Source: Burkholderiales bacterium | GTDB taxonomy: Bacteria; Pseudomonadota; Gammaproteobacteria; Burkholderiales; Casimicrobiaceae | Assembly (NCBI GenBank): GCA_020853025.1 | Contig: JADYZP010000039.1 | Coordinates: 62,001 to 126,000 of the forward strand | Length of the DNA stretch: 64,000 nucleotides | Direction: 5' to 3' | Shown: positions 36,594 to 45,602 of the stretch, one piece after another | How the letters are laid out: every line of letters begins with the position of its first letter | How positions within the stretch are numbered: position 1 is the stretch's first letter | Notes under the pieces: generated by a model | The model's database searches: none | The model's input: the letters and a program-made list of their open reading frames with translations, nothing else | What the model was told of the DNA's origin: nothing | Translations under genes and position numbers: made by a program

Positions 36594-37880
36594 TCAGACC
36601 GGCACGCAGGCGATCACGCCTTCGCCGGCACCTTCCGGTATCCATCCGAGCAGTTGCATGATGACGAAGGTCTCGTAGTCGGTCGTATAACGATGATTCG
36701 GCGCGCCACCCATGCCGTTGTTGTAGAGCCGGTACAGCGGCCGCGTGTCCGCCGCACAGGTGCCTGTGTCGGTGGGGACCTTGACGTTGAACACCGAGCC
36801 TTCGAACTGCCAGGTGGAACCCTCCTTCAACGACGCGCATTCCGGCGCGAAGGGGGTGTAGAAATGCGAACTCCTGAGTCCGAATGCCGTACTGAAAAAC
36901 CGGCACACCTCGAACGTATCGGGCGTGCCCGAGACGAATACGTTGAATGCCTGGCCCGTCCGCGTCCAGCCGGCAAAAAAGCCGCTATCGAGCTTGGCGA
37001 TCTCGTCGGGTATCGCGGTCATGAAATAGTGGTCGAATTCCGCGTGCCGGTATTCGATGACCTTGACCAGGTTGCTCAAGGTCGGCGGTCCGCCGCCGGG
37101 CGATCGCACTCCGCCCGCCGCGAGAAATACCGCCGCATCCCAGACAGCGTCGCTGGTATCGGCAATCGCGATCCGCACACGACTGGGAACACCAGGGGTG
37201 ACGGCGGCCACGCATTCGAGTGGCACGGTCATGCCGTCCAATTCGGTATCGCGCAGTCCGGTCTCGTTGTCGATATACAAGGAAGGATTGACGCCGGCGT
37301 TGATCGTGTTGACGCTGACGGGTCGCCCGCCATAGTTCGCGCAGTTGACGCCGTTGACGAAGATGGCGATCACGTCGTTGAACGGCGAGCCGACGAATTC
37401 GTTGTATTCCTCCGACGCGAAGACGAAGCGCACCGCAAGCGTGTCCGCGGTCGGTGTGGCGTCGAACTCCAGTAGGGCAGCATCGAAGGTCGTGTACGGC
37501 GCAACCAGCGCATCGAGCGCCGGGTCGCCAGGTGTCGCATTGTCGGTGCTCCATCCGGTGTCGACATTGGGGCCGACCACATTCGCCGCCTTGCCTGTCG
37601 ACAACACGACGCCGCTGTCGATGCCGATGCTCGCCTGCGCGCCTGCGAAGGTACCGGCGGCGGCTGCGGCTCCGGTATAGCGGGCGTTGGTGATGGTCAC
37701 GCCGCCACCGGTCAGCATCGCCGCCAGCGCGGCGGCGTTGTTCGAAGGCGCAACGCTGCCGATTTTCGGTAGGGGCTTTGTCGCCTGGTGTGCCGACGGC
37801 GTGCGCGGCTGTCCGGTGGCGTCGACGCACACGAATACGACGATGGCGATGGTGGCAAACAGGCGGACCGCATCGTGCAT
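36594..37880 (-). CDS. Secreted choice-of-anchor L domain protein with a C-terminal YRL/GW repeat-type domain
   Basis: 428 residues from the ATG at 37880, which has GAGGAG five to six bases upstream; an ATG at 37910 lies upstream of the likely transcription start. A signal peptide (FATIAIVVFVCVDA) is followed by a choice-of-anchor L domain at about residues 45-255 (FVFASEEYNEFVGSPFNDVIAIFVNG in two adjoining blocks is diagnostic). Residues about 285-428 form a second module with EYRHAEFDHYFMTAIPDE, PLYRLYNNG and HRYTTD, resembling the DUF5648-type domain of environmental betaproteobacteria. Function is unknown; probably an extracellular or surface protein. No sorting signal is seen. Confidence 0.8.
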   Translation of the reverse strand: MHDAVRLFATIAIVVFVCVDATGQPRTPSAHQATKPLPKIGSVAPSNNAAALAAMLTGGGVTITNARYTGAAAAAGTFAGAQASIGIDSGVVLSTGKAANVVGPNVDTGWSTDNATPGDPALDALVAPYTTFDAALLEFDATPTADTLAVRFVFASEEYNEFVGSPFNDVIAIFVNGVNCANYGGRPVSVNTINAGVNPSLYIDNETGLRDTELDGMTVPLECVAAVTPGVPSRVRIAIADTSDAVWDAAVFLAAGGVRSPGGGPPTLSNLVKVIEYRHAEFDHYFMTAIPDEIAKLDSGFFAGWTRTGQAFNVFVSGTPDTFEVCRFFSTAFGLRSSHFYTPFAPECASLKEGSTWQFEGSVFNVKVPTDTGTCAADTRPLYRLYNNGMGGAPNHRYTTDYETFVIMQLLGWIPEGAGEGVIACVPV

Positions 37881-37913
37881 TAGAACTCCTCGAACCGATT
37901 TCGGCACCATCGC

Positions 37914-37942
37914 ATTGTCCTATTTTTCAGCTCTTATGACAA
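37914..37942 (-). promoter_or_regulatory. Promoter of the choice-of-anchor L gene
   Basis: On the minus strand TTGTCA (37942-37937), a 17-base spacer and GACAAT (37919-37914) form a plausible sigma-70 promoter. Transcription would begin near 37907, about 26 bases before the ATG at 37880, which supports that start over the one at 37910. Confidence 0.55.
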
Positions 37943-38181
37943 CGGCATTGTGGCCTACGAATCCGGGCGATTCCACGGCAAGAAAGCTGTTGCTCACAGA
38001 GTTGGGAAGTCGTCCCGATGCGTCGGAACTACGCCGGCCGCGACCGCCGGTCCGCCGCTCGGCCGAACGCGCTGCAATGACATAGAATTCGCGCGGAGGC
38101 GGCCCCGGGCGGCATTGCGTTGCGTCCGGTCGCCGCAGACTTGTACGCGAGTACGAAGACAACGCTGACGAGGACGGGGCA
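37943..38181. other. Divergent intergenic region
   Basis: Together with the promoter to its left, this is a 301-base gap between the anchor L gene (minus) and the gene at 38182 (plus). A CATAGAAT at about 38087-38094 could be a -10 for the rightward gene. I see no tRNA, sRNA-like terminator or further reading frame with family character. Confidence 0.4.
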
Positions 38182-38883
38182 ATGCCGCTGGTGGAGTTCC
38201 GGCCGACCAAGGCGCGCCTCGTCATGGAGAGCGCGAGGGAAAGCGTTCTGGTGATGAAGGTCGTACTCGATTCCGGTGACGCGGTCGAACTCACCACTGG
38301 AGGCTCGCTGGAATCGCTGCAGGGTGTGCTGCGCATTCGGGAGCGCAAATCGAATGGCATCGGCAACGGCATCGGCAGCGGAGTGATCGGTTCGGTCGTC
38401 TACGTTGCGGAAACCGGTCGCGACGCAGGTGCCACCTCGGCCAAGTTCCAGATCAACGTCGCGATGGCGGCCGACAAGTTCGCGACGTTGCTGCGCGTGG
38501 CCAACGCCGGCCGCTTGCCGACCAAGTTCTTCGTCGACGCCGGTGGACGGCCGGACGATGCCGGCGCCAAGGCGCTCGGCTACCGGATGCGCGCCGGCAC
38601 GCGCGTCAAGGTATGGGACAACCATTCGCACCGGACGCTGCCGGTCACCCACTTCGTGATGATCCTGCCAATCGACGTCCCCGCGCCCTCCGAAGGCCCA
38701 TTGCTGGTGACCGAGTCGGATGCCCCCGTCGCGCTGGCGACCAATGCGCAGGTCGCCGAACTCATGGACGACATGCTCGTCTTCCAGAGCGACACGCGCA
38801 ACACGATGTTTGGACTCATCTGCGTGCTGGCGATCGTCGCGCTTGCCGCTCTGGCGTTGGGCCTCGCGATCTTCTTTCGCTGA
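38182..38883 (+). CDS. Tail-anchored protein of unknown function
   Basis: 233 residues, not recognised. The ATG has GAGG/GGGG upstream. There is no signal peptide. Residues 1-205 look soluble and mixed alpha/beta, with a glycine-rich turn GIGNGIGSGVIGSVV at about 57-71 and a VMILPIDVP segment. One hydrophobic helix (MFGLICVLAIVALAALALGLAIFF) ends the protein with a single Arg after it, a C-tail anchor leaving the bulk in the cytoplasm. It is flanked by the divergent anchor L gene and the convergent oxidoreductase, and seems to belong to a small accessory insertion. Confidence 0.7.
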   Translation: MPLVEFRPTKARLVMESARESVLVMKVVLDSGDAVELTTGGSLESLQGVLRIRERKSNGIGNGIGSGVIGSVVYVAETGRDAGATSAKFQINVAMAADKFATLLRVANAGRLPTKFFVDAGGRPDDAGAKALGYRMRAGTRVKVWDNHSHRTLPVTHFVMILPIDVPAPSEGPLLVTESDAPVALATNAQVAELMDDMLVFQSDTRNTMFGLICVLAIVALAALALGLAIFFR

Positions 38884-38921
38884 CGCCGCCGTTGCAGCGG
38901 CGCGACGTATTGACCCGGCTT

Positions 38922-39920
38922 TTAGCGCACGGCGAGGATGATCTTGCCGATGAGCCGGCCGGATTCCATCAGCGTGTGCGCTGCCGCCGCCTCGGCCAGC
39001 GGGAACGTCTGCGCGACGACGATCTTCAGCTTACCCTGCGCGAAGAGCGGCCAGACGCGCTCGCGCAGCGCATTCGCCAGCGCGACCTTGCGTGCGGTCG
39101 GGCTCGCGCGCAGCGTCGAGCCGGTGACAGTCAATCGTTTCATCATGACGTGGCGCATCTCGATCTCGACGCGGCTGCCTTGCAGGAACGCGATCTGCGC
39201 CAGGCGTCCTTCGGGTGCCATGGCCCGGAGATTGCGATCGACGTAGTCGCCGCCGACCATGTCGAGCACGACGTCGACGCCGCGCTTGCCGGTGAGCCGC
39301 CATACCTCGGTGCTGAAGTCCTGCGTCCGATAGTTGATCGCGTGATCGGCCCCCATCGTGCGGCAGAAGGCGACCTTTTCGTCCGAGCCAGCGGTCGTGT
39401 AGACGACGGCGCCGTGCGCGTGTGCTAGTTGGATGGCCGTGAGGCCGATGCCGCTGGTGCCGCCGTGGATCAGCACCGATTCGCCCGCGGCGAAATGCAG
39501 GCGGTCGAAGAGGTTGTACCAAACGGTGAAATAGTTCTCTGGCACGCCGGCCGCCTCGCGCAGCGATAACCCGGGTGGCAGCGGCAGGCAGAAACCCGCC
39601 GGCGTCGCGCAGTAGCCGGCGTAGCCGCCACCCGGCGTCAGCGCGCACACCTCGTCGCCGACCTGCCAACCGACGACGCCTTCGCCCAGCGCCGCGATGC
39701 GTCCGGCCACTTCGAGGCCGACGATCGGTGACGCATCGGGCGGCGGCGGATACGCGCCCGAGCGCTGCAGGCAGTCCGGGCGGTTGACGCCCGCGTAGGC
39801 GACCTCGATCAACACTTCGCCCGCTTTGGTAGCCGGCAGCGGGCCCTCGGCGATTCCGAGCACGTCCGGCGGTCCGGGTTCGCGAATGGCGACGTAGCGC
39901 ATCGTGGCAGGCAGTGACAT
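38922..39920 (-). CDS. NAD(P)H-quinone oxidoreductase, MDR family (PIG3/QorA-like)
   Basis: 332 residues from the ATG at 39920, which has GGAG seven bases upstream. It is a zinc-free medium-chain dehydrogenase/reductase: GroES-like N-terminal part (VNRPDCLQRSGAYPPPP, PIVGLEVAGRIAALG) and Rossmann part (VLIHGGTSGIGLTAIQLAHAHGA). The PIG3-type NRPDCLQR motif is present and structural zinc cysteines are absent. It probably reduces quinones or related electrophiles with NADPH. It lies 96 bases downstream of dnaE. Confidence 0.9.
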   Translation of the reverse strand: MSLPATMRYVAIREPGPPDVLGIAEGPLPATKAGEVLIEVAYAGVNRPDCLQRSGAYPPPPDASPIVGLEVAGRIAALGEGVVGWQVGDEVCALTPGGGYAGYCATPAGFCLPLPPGLSLREAAGVPENYFTVWYNLFDRLHFAAGESVLIHGGTSGIGLTAIQLAHAHGAVVYTTAGSDEKVAFCRTMGADHAINYRTQDFSTEVWRLTGKRGVDVVLDMVGGDYVDRNLRAMAPEGRLAQIAFLQGSRVEIEMRHVMMKRLTVTGSTLRASPTARKVALANALRERVWPLFAQGKLKIVVAQTFPLAEAAAAHTLMESGRLIGKIILAVR

Positions 39921-40015
39921 GAAGCAACTCCGGAAAAAGGGAAACATTCTACTTGGAGTACCGCCCGGCACAGGTGCGGCGGGCGGGCTTCGTCGGACTC
40001 CGTACCGGGAACTCT

Positions 40016-43000
40016 TCAGTACACGACCTGCACGTTCTCCGGTGCCAGCCAGTCGCCCAGTCTCTCGATCAGCGCAGCATCGAGATTGACGCGCCACTGC
40101 TCGGACAGTTCCACTTCGCCGCCGACGCGCTCGTTGCGATAACTGACGGTGACGGACTTGTCGCCCGGCCGATACGGCGCCAGGATCTCCGCCAGCGTCG
40201 CGGCGGAGGCGTTGCCGTTGCACGCGATTTTCAGTCCCTTCGCGTGCTTGCGGCGCAGCGTCGCGAGGTCGTAGAGATTCTCGGCAATGACGCGCAACCC
40301 CTGCGTTTCGCCATCCTCGGTCATCCGCTGGCTCACCTTCACCTCGGCGATCACCAGCTGATCCTCGCGCAGCTGGCTGCGCACGGCATCGAAGGCCTCG
40401 TTGTAGACCATGATCTCCACCGAACCGTGGCCGTCGTCGAGCGTCACGAACGCCATCTTGCCGCGTCTGCTCGCCTGCACGCGCAGCTGCGTCACGATGC
40501 CGGCGACCAGCACCCGCTCCTGCCTGGGCTGCAGGTTGGCGATGGTCGTGCGCACCAGCGGCGCCAACTCCGCCGCGTAGCCGGCGAAGGGATGACCGGA
40601 CAGGTAGAAGCCGATCGCAGTCTTTTCGTTGCGCAGGCGTTCGGCGTCGGTCCAGTCACGCACCGGCACCAGCCCGACCGAAGTCTGCTCCACCTCCTCG
40701 CCGAACAGCGAGACCTGCGCCGCGTTGGCTTCGGCGTGCTCGGCGGCGTCGAAGGCAATGCCGACCGATGCGAGCAGTGCCGCACGCCGTGGCTCGATCG
40801 CGTCGAATGCGCCGGCGCGGATCAGCGCTTCGATCGCACGCCGGTTGACCTGGCGCTTGTCGACGCGGCGGCAGAAGGCGAAGAGATCGCGGAATGCGCC
40901 GCCTTTTGCGCGCGCGGAGACGATGGTCTCGATGGCGGAGGCACCGGTGCCCTTGATGCCGCCCAGGCCATAGCGGATCCGCCGCTCGTCGACCGGCTCG
41001 AAACGGTAGTTCGACACGTTGATGTCCGGCGGCAGCACGCTCAGGCCCTGCGCGACCGCGTCGTCGCGAAAATTGCGCAGCTTGTCGGTGTCGTCCATCA
41101 CCAGCGACAGGTTCGCCGCCATGAACGCTGCCGGATGATGCGCCTTGAACCAGGCCGTCTGGTAGGCGATGAGTGCGTAGGCGGCCGCGTGCGCCTTGTT
41201 GAATCCGTAGCCGGCGAACTTCTCCATCAGGTCGAAAAGCAACGTGGCCTTGGCTGGCGTCACGCCGTTCTTCGTGGCGCCGTCGACGAAAATGGACCGG
41301 TGCTTGGCCATCTCCTCGGGTTTCTTCTTACCCATCGCCTTGCGCAGAAGGTCGGCGCCGCCCAGCGTATAGCCGCCGATCTCCTGCGCGATTTTCATCA
41401 CGTGTTCCTGGTACACCATGACGCCGTAGGTCTCGGCGAGTATCGGCTCCAGCCGCGGATCGGGGTACGCACTGCGCTCGCGTCCGGACTTGCGTGCGAC
41501 GAAGTCCGGAATCAGTTCCATCGGACCCGGCCGGTACAGCGCGACCAGCGCGATGATGTCCTCGAAGCGCGTGACGGGCGCCTGCTTCAGGAGCTCGCGC
41601 ATGCCGCGCGATTCGAACTGGAACACCGCGGTCGTGTTCAGCTTGCGGAAGACGTTGAACGTCGCCTCATCGTCCAGCGGCAGCCGGTCGAGGTCGATTT
41701 GCACGTCCGGATCGAGCATGCGCACGTAGCGAACGGTCCAGTCGAGGATCGTAAGCGTGGTGAGGCCCAGGAAGTCGAACTTGACCAGCCCCACTGCCTC
41801 CACGTCGTCCTTGTCGAACTGCGAGAGCATCGCTTCCGCATTCGGTTGCACGTACAGCGGGCAAAAATCGGTGAGCTTGCCCGGCGCGATCAGCACGCCG
41901 CCGGCGTGCATGCCGACATTTCGCGGCAGCCCTTCCAATTGCTCGGCGAGCTCGAGCAGCTGTCGCACCTCGTCTTCCGCCGCCTCGCGCTCGTTCAGCA
42001 GCGGCTCGACGTCGCGCGCGTGGATGACGTTGGCTTCGGCGCCGCCGCAGCGCCGCTTCAGCGTCACGACCTTGCCGGGCTGGAAGGGGATGAGCTTGGC
42101 GATGCCGTCGACGAACGGGTAGGGCAGGTCGAGCACGCGTCCGACGTCGCGCACCGCCGCCTTGGCGGCCAGCGTGCCGAAGGTCACGATCTGCGACACC
42201 GAGTCGGCGCCGTATTTCTGCTTCACGTAGTCGATGACGCGGTCGCGGCCATCCTGGCAGAAGTCGATGTCGAAGTCGGGCATCGACACCCGCTCGGGAT
42301 TGAGGAAGCGCTCGAAGATCAGCGCGTAGCGCAGCGGATCGAGGTCGGTGATGCCGAGCGAGTAGGCGACCAGCGATCCCGCTCCCGAGCCGCGGCCCGG
42401 GCCCACCGGCACGCTGTTGCGGCGCGCCCAGTTGATGAAGTCGGCGACGATCAGGAAGTAGCCGGCAAAGCCCATCTGCACGATGGTCCTGGTTTCGTAG
42501 TCGAGGCGGGCCATGTATTCGGGACGCTTCGCGTCGCGCAGCGCGGCATCCGGATACAACAGCGTGAGCCGCCGTTCGAGTCCCGCGATGGCCTCGTTGG
42601 ACAGGTGCGCTTCGATAGCCACGCCTTCCGGCGTCGGAAACACCGGCAGGTGCGGCGACCCGAGCGGAATCGTCAGGTTGCAACGGCGGGCGATGGCAAC
42701 GCTGTTGGCGAGCGCTTCGGGGAGGTCGGCGAAGCGCGCCGCCATTTCCGCCTGCGTGACGAAATACTGCTCGGTGGTGAAACGTCGCGGCCGGCGCGTA
42801 TCCGAGAGCACGTGCCCTTGCGCGATGCAGACGCGGGCTTCGTGCGACCGGAAGTCGGTGCGCGCGAGGAACTGCACCGGGTGCGTCGCGACCACCGGCA
42901 ACGCCACTTCCGCGGCAAGTGCCACGGTCGCGCCGACCAGCGCCTCGTCGTCGGGGAACCCCGCGCGTTGCACCTCGAGGTAATAGCGCTGCGGAAACCA

Positions 43001-43480
43001 CGCTGCCCAATCGCGTGCCGCGCGCGCGGCACCAGCGGCATTGCCCTGGGCCAGCGCGGCGCCGACCTCGCCCTGTCGCGCGCCCGACAGCGCGATCAAG
43101 CCGTGTGTTCCCTCCGCGAACCATTCGCGCTTCAACTCGGCGCGTCCCCGGTGTTGATTGCCGCGGTAGGCGCGTGACAGCCAGTCGCAAAGCCGCAGAT
43201 AGCCGCTGCGGTCGGCCACGAGCAGGATGGCGCGAAACGGGGAGTCGCGTTCGTTGTCGTGCGTGATCCAGACGTCGCAACCGGCGATCGGCTTCACGCC
43301 GGCGGCGCGCGCCGCCTTGTAGAACCGGATGAGTCCAAAGGCGTTGGCGAGGTCAGTCAGCGCCAGCGCCGGCATGCCGTCGGCCGCGGCTGCCGCGACC
43401 GCGTCGTCGATGCGCAGCGTGCCGTCGACGATCGAGAATTCGCTGTGCAGGCGCAGGTGGACGAAACTCGGTTCGGACAT
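40016..43480 (-). CDS. dnaE: DNA polymerase III alpha subunit
   Basis: 1154 residues, normal for DnaE1. The N-terminal PHP domain begins FVHLRLHSEFSIVDGTLR. The polymerase palm has catalytic aspartates in PDFDIDFCQDGRD at about residue 400, and GYGFNKAHAAAYALIAYQTAW is the conserved finger region. A helix-hairpin-helix region, an OB fold (VLVAGIVTQLRV) and the C-terminal tau-binding part complete it. It is the replicative polymerase. A long opposite-strand open frame covers it but is only a GC-driven shadow. Confidence 0.97.
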   Translation of the reverse strand: MSEPSFVHLRLHSEFSIVDGTLRIDDAVAAAAADGMPALALTDLANAFGLIRFYKAARAAGVKPIAGCDVWITHDNERDSPFRAILLVADRSGYLRLCDWLSRAYRGNQHRGRAELKREWFAEGTHGLIALSGARQGEVGAALAQGNAAGAARAARDWAAWFPQRYYLEVQRAGFPDDEALVGATVALAAEVALPVVATHPVQFLARTDFRSHEARVCIAQGHVLSDTRRPRRFTTEQYFVTQAEMAARFADLPEALANSVAIARRCNLTIPLGSPHLPVFPTPEGVAIEAHLSNEAIAGLERRLTLLYPDAALRDAKRPEYMARLDYETRTIVQMGFAGYFLIVADFINWARRNSVPVGPGRGSGAGSLVAYSLGITDLDPLRYALIFERFLNPERVSMPDFDIDFCQDGRDRVIDYVKQKYGADSVSQIVTFGTLAAKAAVRDVGRVLDLPYPFVDGIAKLIPFQPGKVVTLKRRCGGAEANVIHARDVEPLLNEREAAEDEVRQLLELAEQLEGLPRNVGMHAGGVLIAPGKLTDFCPLYVQPNAEAMLSQFDKDDVEAVGLVKFDFLGLTTLTILDWTVRYVRMLDPDVQIDLDRLPLDDEATFNVFRKLNTTAVFQFESRGMRELLKQAPVTRFEDIIALVALYRPGPMELIPDFVARKSGRERSAYPDPRLEPILAETYGVMVYQEHVMKIAQEIGGYTLGGADLLRKAMGKKKPEEMAKHRSIFVDGATKNGVTPAKATLLFDLMEKFAGYGFNKAHAAAYALIAYQTAWFKAHHPAAFMAANLSLVMDDTDKLRNFRDDAVAQGLSVLPPDINVSNYRFEPVDERRIRYGLGGIKGTGASAIETIVSARAKGGAFRDLFAFCRRVDKRQVNRRAIEALIRAGAFDAIEPRRAALLASVGIAFDAAEHAEANAAQVSLFGEEVEQTSVGLVPVRDWTDAERLRNEKTAIGFYLSGHPFAGYAAELAPLVRTTIANLQPRQERVLVAGIVTQLRVQASRRGKMAFVTLDDGHGSVEIMVYNEAFDAVRSQLREDQLVIAEVKVSQRMTEDGETQGLRVIAENLYDLATLRRKHAKGLKIACNGNASAATLAEILAPYRPGDKSVTVSYRNERVGGEVELSEQWRVNLDAALIERLGDWLAPENVQVVY

Positions 43481-43624
43481 GAACAGTTAGATGTGCGATG
43501 CGGCGAGCAGTACGGGTCAACCGTGCGCGCCGGATGCTAGAATTCTACTCCGTCCGAATACCGCCGCCTGGCGTATCGCCCGGTCGCCGATCACGACGAG
43601 TGCGACGCATTCCGCGTGCCCACG

Positions 43625-43912
43625 ATGCCTGACTTCCGTTCTTGCGCAATCGCCGTCGTCGTTGTGCTCGCCGGCTGTGCAACGACCCCGGAGCCGTCAC
43701 CGTCGAGTGCGCCGACCGCGCCTGCGCCCTACGTCGAACCGCCGCCGCCACCGGTCAACCTGCAGGGATTTCCGCCTACGTACCGGCTGGGCTTCGGTGA
43801 CGGCTGCGCAACCGGGCGCGGTACCGAGAAGAAGGATCCGGTGCGCTATGGCAACGACGGCAACTACCGCGTCGGCTGGCAGGACGGACTCGCGCAATGT
43901 CGCAGGAAGTGA
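43625..43912 (+). CDS. Small lipoprotein with paired G-x-x-D-G motifs
   Basis: 95 residues from the ATG at 43625 (GTG at 43616 possible). The signal peptide ends in the lipobox LAGC at about residues 15-18. A Pro/Ser/Ala-rich linker leads to a short C-terminal module with YRLGFGDGCATG and YRVGWQDGLAQCR, a duplicated Tyr-Arg-x-Gly-aromatic-x-Asp-Gly pattern seen in many small outer-membrane lipoproteins. Function unknown. A TAGAAT about 90 bases upstream may be its -10. Confidence 0.75.
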   Translation: MPDFRSCAIAVVVVLAGCATTPEPSPSSAPTAPAPYVEPPPPPVNLQGFPPTYRLGFGDGCATGRGTEKKDPVRYGNDGNYRVGWQDGLAQCRRK

Positions 43913-43922
43913 CGCGCCGGCG

Positions 43923-44813
43923 ATGCGGGCGCCGATGAAGCCTTCGCAATCGCTGCGCGCGCGCGTGCGCGGCCTCGATTACCACGTGCGCGCTTGGGGC
44001 GCTCCGGGCGGGCGCAAGCTGTTCCTGCTGCATGGCTGGATGGACGTCTCTGCATCGTTCCAGTTCTTGGTCGACGCCCTCGCCGGCGATTGGCGCGTGC
44101 TGGCACCCGACTGGCGCGGATTCGGCCTTTCCTCGGCGCCGCACGATGGATACTGGTTTCCCGACTATGTGGCCGACCTGGATGCGCTGGTCGACGCACT
44201 GGCACCCGGCGAGGCAATCGACGTCGTCGGCCACAGCCTGGGCGCCAACGTCGCGATGCTCTACGCCGGCGTGCGTCCGGCCGCTGTCGCGCACGTCGTC
44301 GCGCTCGATGGCTTCGGCATGCCCGCGGAAGCGCCGGAGCGCGCGCCGACAAAGTTCCGGAAATGGCTCGATGCGCTTCGCGACCCGCCGTCGCTGGCGC
44401 CCTATGCCGGAATCGATGCGGTCGCCGATCGCCTGCAGAAATCCAACCGGCGGCTGCCGCGCGACAAGGCGCTGTTCCTGGCCCGGCACTGGGCGGAGGA
44501 ACTGGCGGACGGGTCGGCGCGGCTGCGCGCCGATCCCAGGCACAAGCTGCCGTTTCCGACGACTTCAAGAATGGAAGACGTCTACGCGATCTGGCGTGCC
44601 ATCGCGGCGCCGGTGCTGTGGATCGCCGCTGACGAGTCGAACATCGGGGGTTGGCTCGCCGAAGGCGGCGATCCCGTCGCCGAGATCAAGCGCCGCTTCG
44701 CGCATGTTCCGCATGGCAGTTTTGTCACGGTGGCCGAAGCCGGCCACATGCTGCATCACGACCAGCCTGCGGCGGTCGCGCGTCATCTGGAAGTATTCCT
44801 CGCCGTCGCTTGA
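43923..44813 (+). CDS. Alpha/beta hydrolase
   Basis: 296 residues from the ATG at 43923 (MKPSQ at 43935 possible). Alpha/beta-hydrolase fold: oxyanion loop LLHGWMDVSASF, nucleophile elbow VVGHSLGANVAML (Ser at about residue 104) and catalytic His in AGHMLHHDQP near residue 274. The substrate cannot be predicted; esterase or lipase-like hydrolysis is likely. It starts ten bases after the lipoprotein gene and may be co-transcribed. Confidence 0.85.
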   Translation: MRAPMKPSQSLRARVRGLDYHVRAWGAPGGRKLFLLHGWMDVSASFQFLVDALAGDWRVLAPDWRGFGLSSAPHDGYWFPDYVADLDALVDALAPGEAIDVVGHSLGANVAMLYAGVRPAAVAHVVALDGFGMPAEAPERAPTKFRKWLDALRDPPSLAPYAGIDAVADRLQKSNRRLPRDKALFLARHWAEELADGSARLRADPRHKLPFPTTSRMEDVYAIWRAIAAPVLWIAADESNIGGWLAEGGDPVAEIKRRFAHVPHGSFVTVAEAGHMLHHDQPAAVARHLEVFLAVA

Positions 44814-44833
44814 CGGCGGTTCGAGCTGGGGCG

Positions 44834-45316
44834 CTACGACGCGCTGGCCTCGCCTACTTGCGATTGCAGGTAGTTTTCGAGGCCAAGCTTGCCGATCAGC
44901 TCGATCTGCGTTTCCAGGTGGTCGATGTGCTCTTCCTCGGATTCGAGGATGTCCTCGAAGAGCTCGCGACTCACGTAGTCGCCAACCTTCTCGCAATGCG
45001 TGATCGCGGACTTGAGCGCAGGATGCGCGGCCATCTCGAGCTTGAGATCGCAGGCCAGCGCCTCCTGCACGTTCTCCCCGATCCCGAGTTTATGCAGATC
45101 CTGCAGGTTGGGCAGGCCTTCCAGGAAAAGGATGCGCCCGATCAACTTGTCCGCGTGCTTCATTTCGTCGATCGACTCGTGATGCTCGTGCTCGGCCAGC
45201 CGTTCAAAACCCCAGTTGCGAAACATCCGCGAGTGCAGGAAATACTGGTTGATCGCGGTGAGCTCATTGGCGAGCACTGCATTGAGATGACGTATGACGT
45301 CGGGATCGCCGCGCAT
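44834..45316 (-). CDS. bfr: Bacterioferritin
   Basis: 160 residues from the ATG at 45316 with AGGAG five bases upstream. It matches E. coli Bfr closely in layout: [46 protein letters not shown] and [19 protein letters not shown]. The haem-binding Met52 and the ferroxidase Glu/His ligands are present. It stores iron as a 24-mer. It lies 86 bases downstream of bfd on the same strand. Confidence 0.96.
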   Translation of the reverse strand: MRGDPDVIRHLNAVLANELTAINQYFLHSRMFRNWGFERLAEHEHHESIDEMKHADKLIGRILFLEGLPNLQDLHKLGIGENVQEALACDLKLEMAAHPALKSAITHCEKVGDYVSRELFEDILESEEEHIDHLETQIELIGKLGLENYLQSQVGEASAS

Positions 45317-45402
45317 GGTAACTCCTGTCGATGGGGACGATTCCCCTGCCCCTAGTCTAGCGCAACGCAGAACTCGCCGAGCTCGCGTCGGGAGTTGTGG
45401 CG

Positions 45403-45597
45403 TCAGTCGTCGCCGCCCGCGCAGCACGCGTCGGCACCTACGGCCTCGGCGAGCACCTGCTGTGCACAATCGGTGCAGCGACCGCAGCATGTGGCGACGC
45501 CCAACGTCGCCGACAGGTCACCGAGCGTGCGCACGCCGCGCTTCACGGCATCGCGGATCTCGCGGTCGGTCACGGCATTGCAGACGCAGACGTACAT
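45403..45597 (-). CDS. bfd: Bacterioferritin-associated ferredoxin
   Basis: 64 residues beginning [18 protein letters not shown]. The [2Fe-2S] ligands fit Cys4, Cys6, Cys38 and Cys41 (the CCGRC segment), with extra cysteines at 37, 44, 58 and 59. Bfd reduces the haem of Bfr so that stored iron is released. It starts five bases after ftr1 and is probably translated from the same Fur-controlled mRNA. Confidence 0.92.
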   Translation of the reverse strand: MYVCVCNAVTDREIRDAVKRGVRTLGDLSATLGVATCCGRCTDCAQQVLAEAVGADACCAGGDD

Positions 45598-45602
45598 GGC
45601 GC

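Noticed and set aside
39953-43177. A continuous open frame of over 1000 codons on the plus strand opposite dnaE
   Set aside because: It lies exactly antisense to a complete DnaE with all motifs. Its His/Arg/Asp-rich composition is typical of shadow frames in GC-rich DNA.
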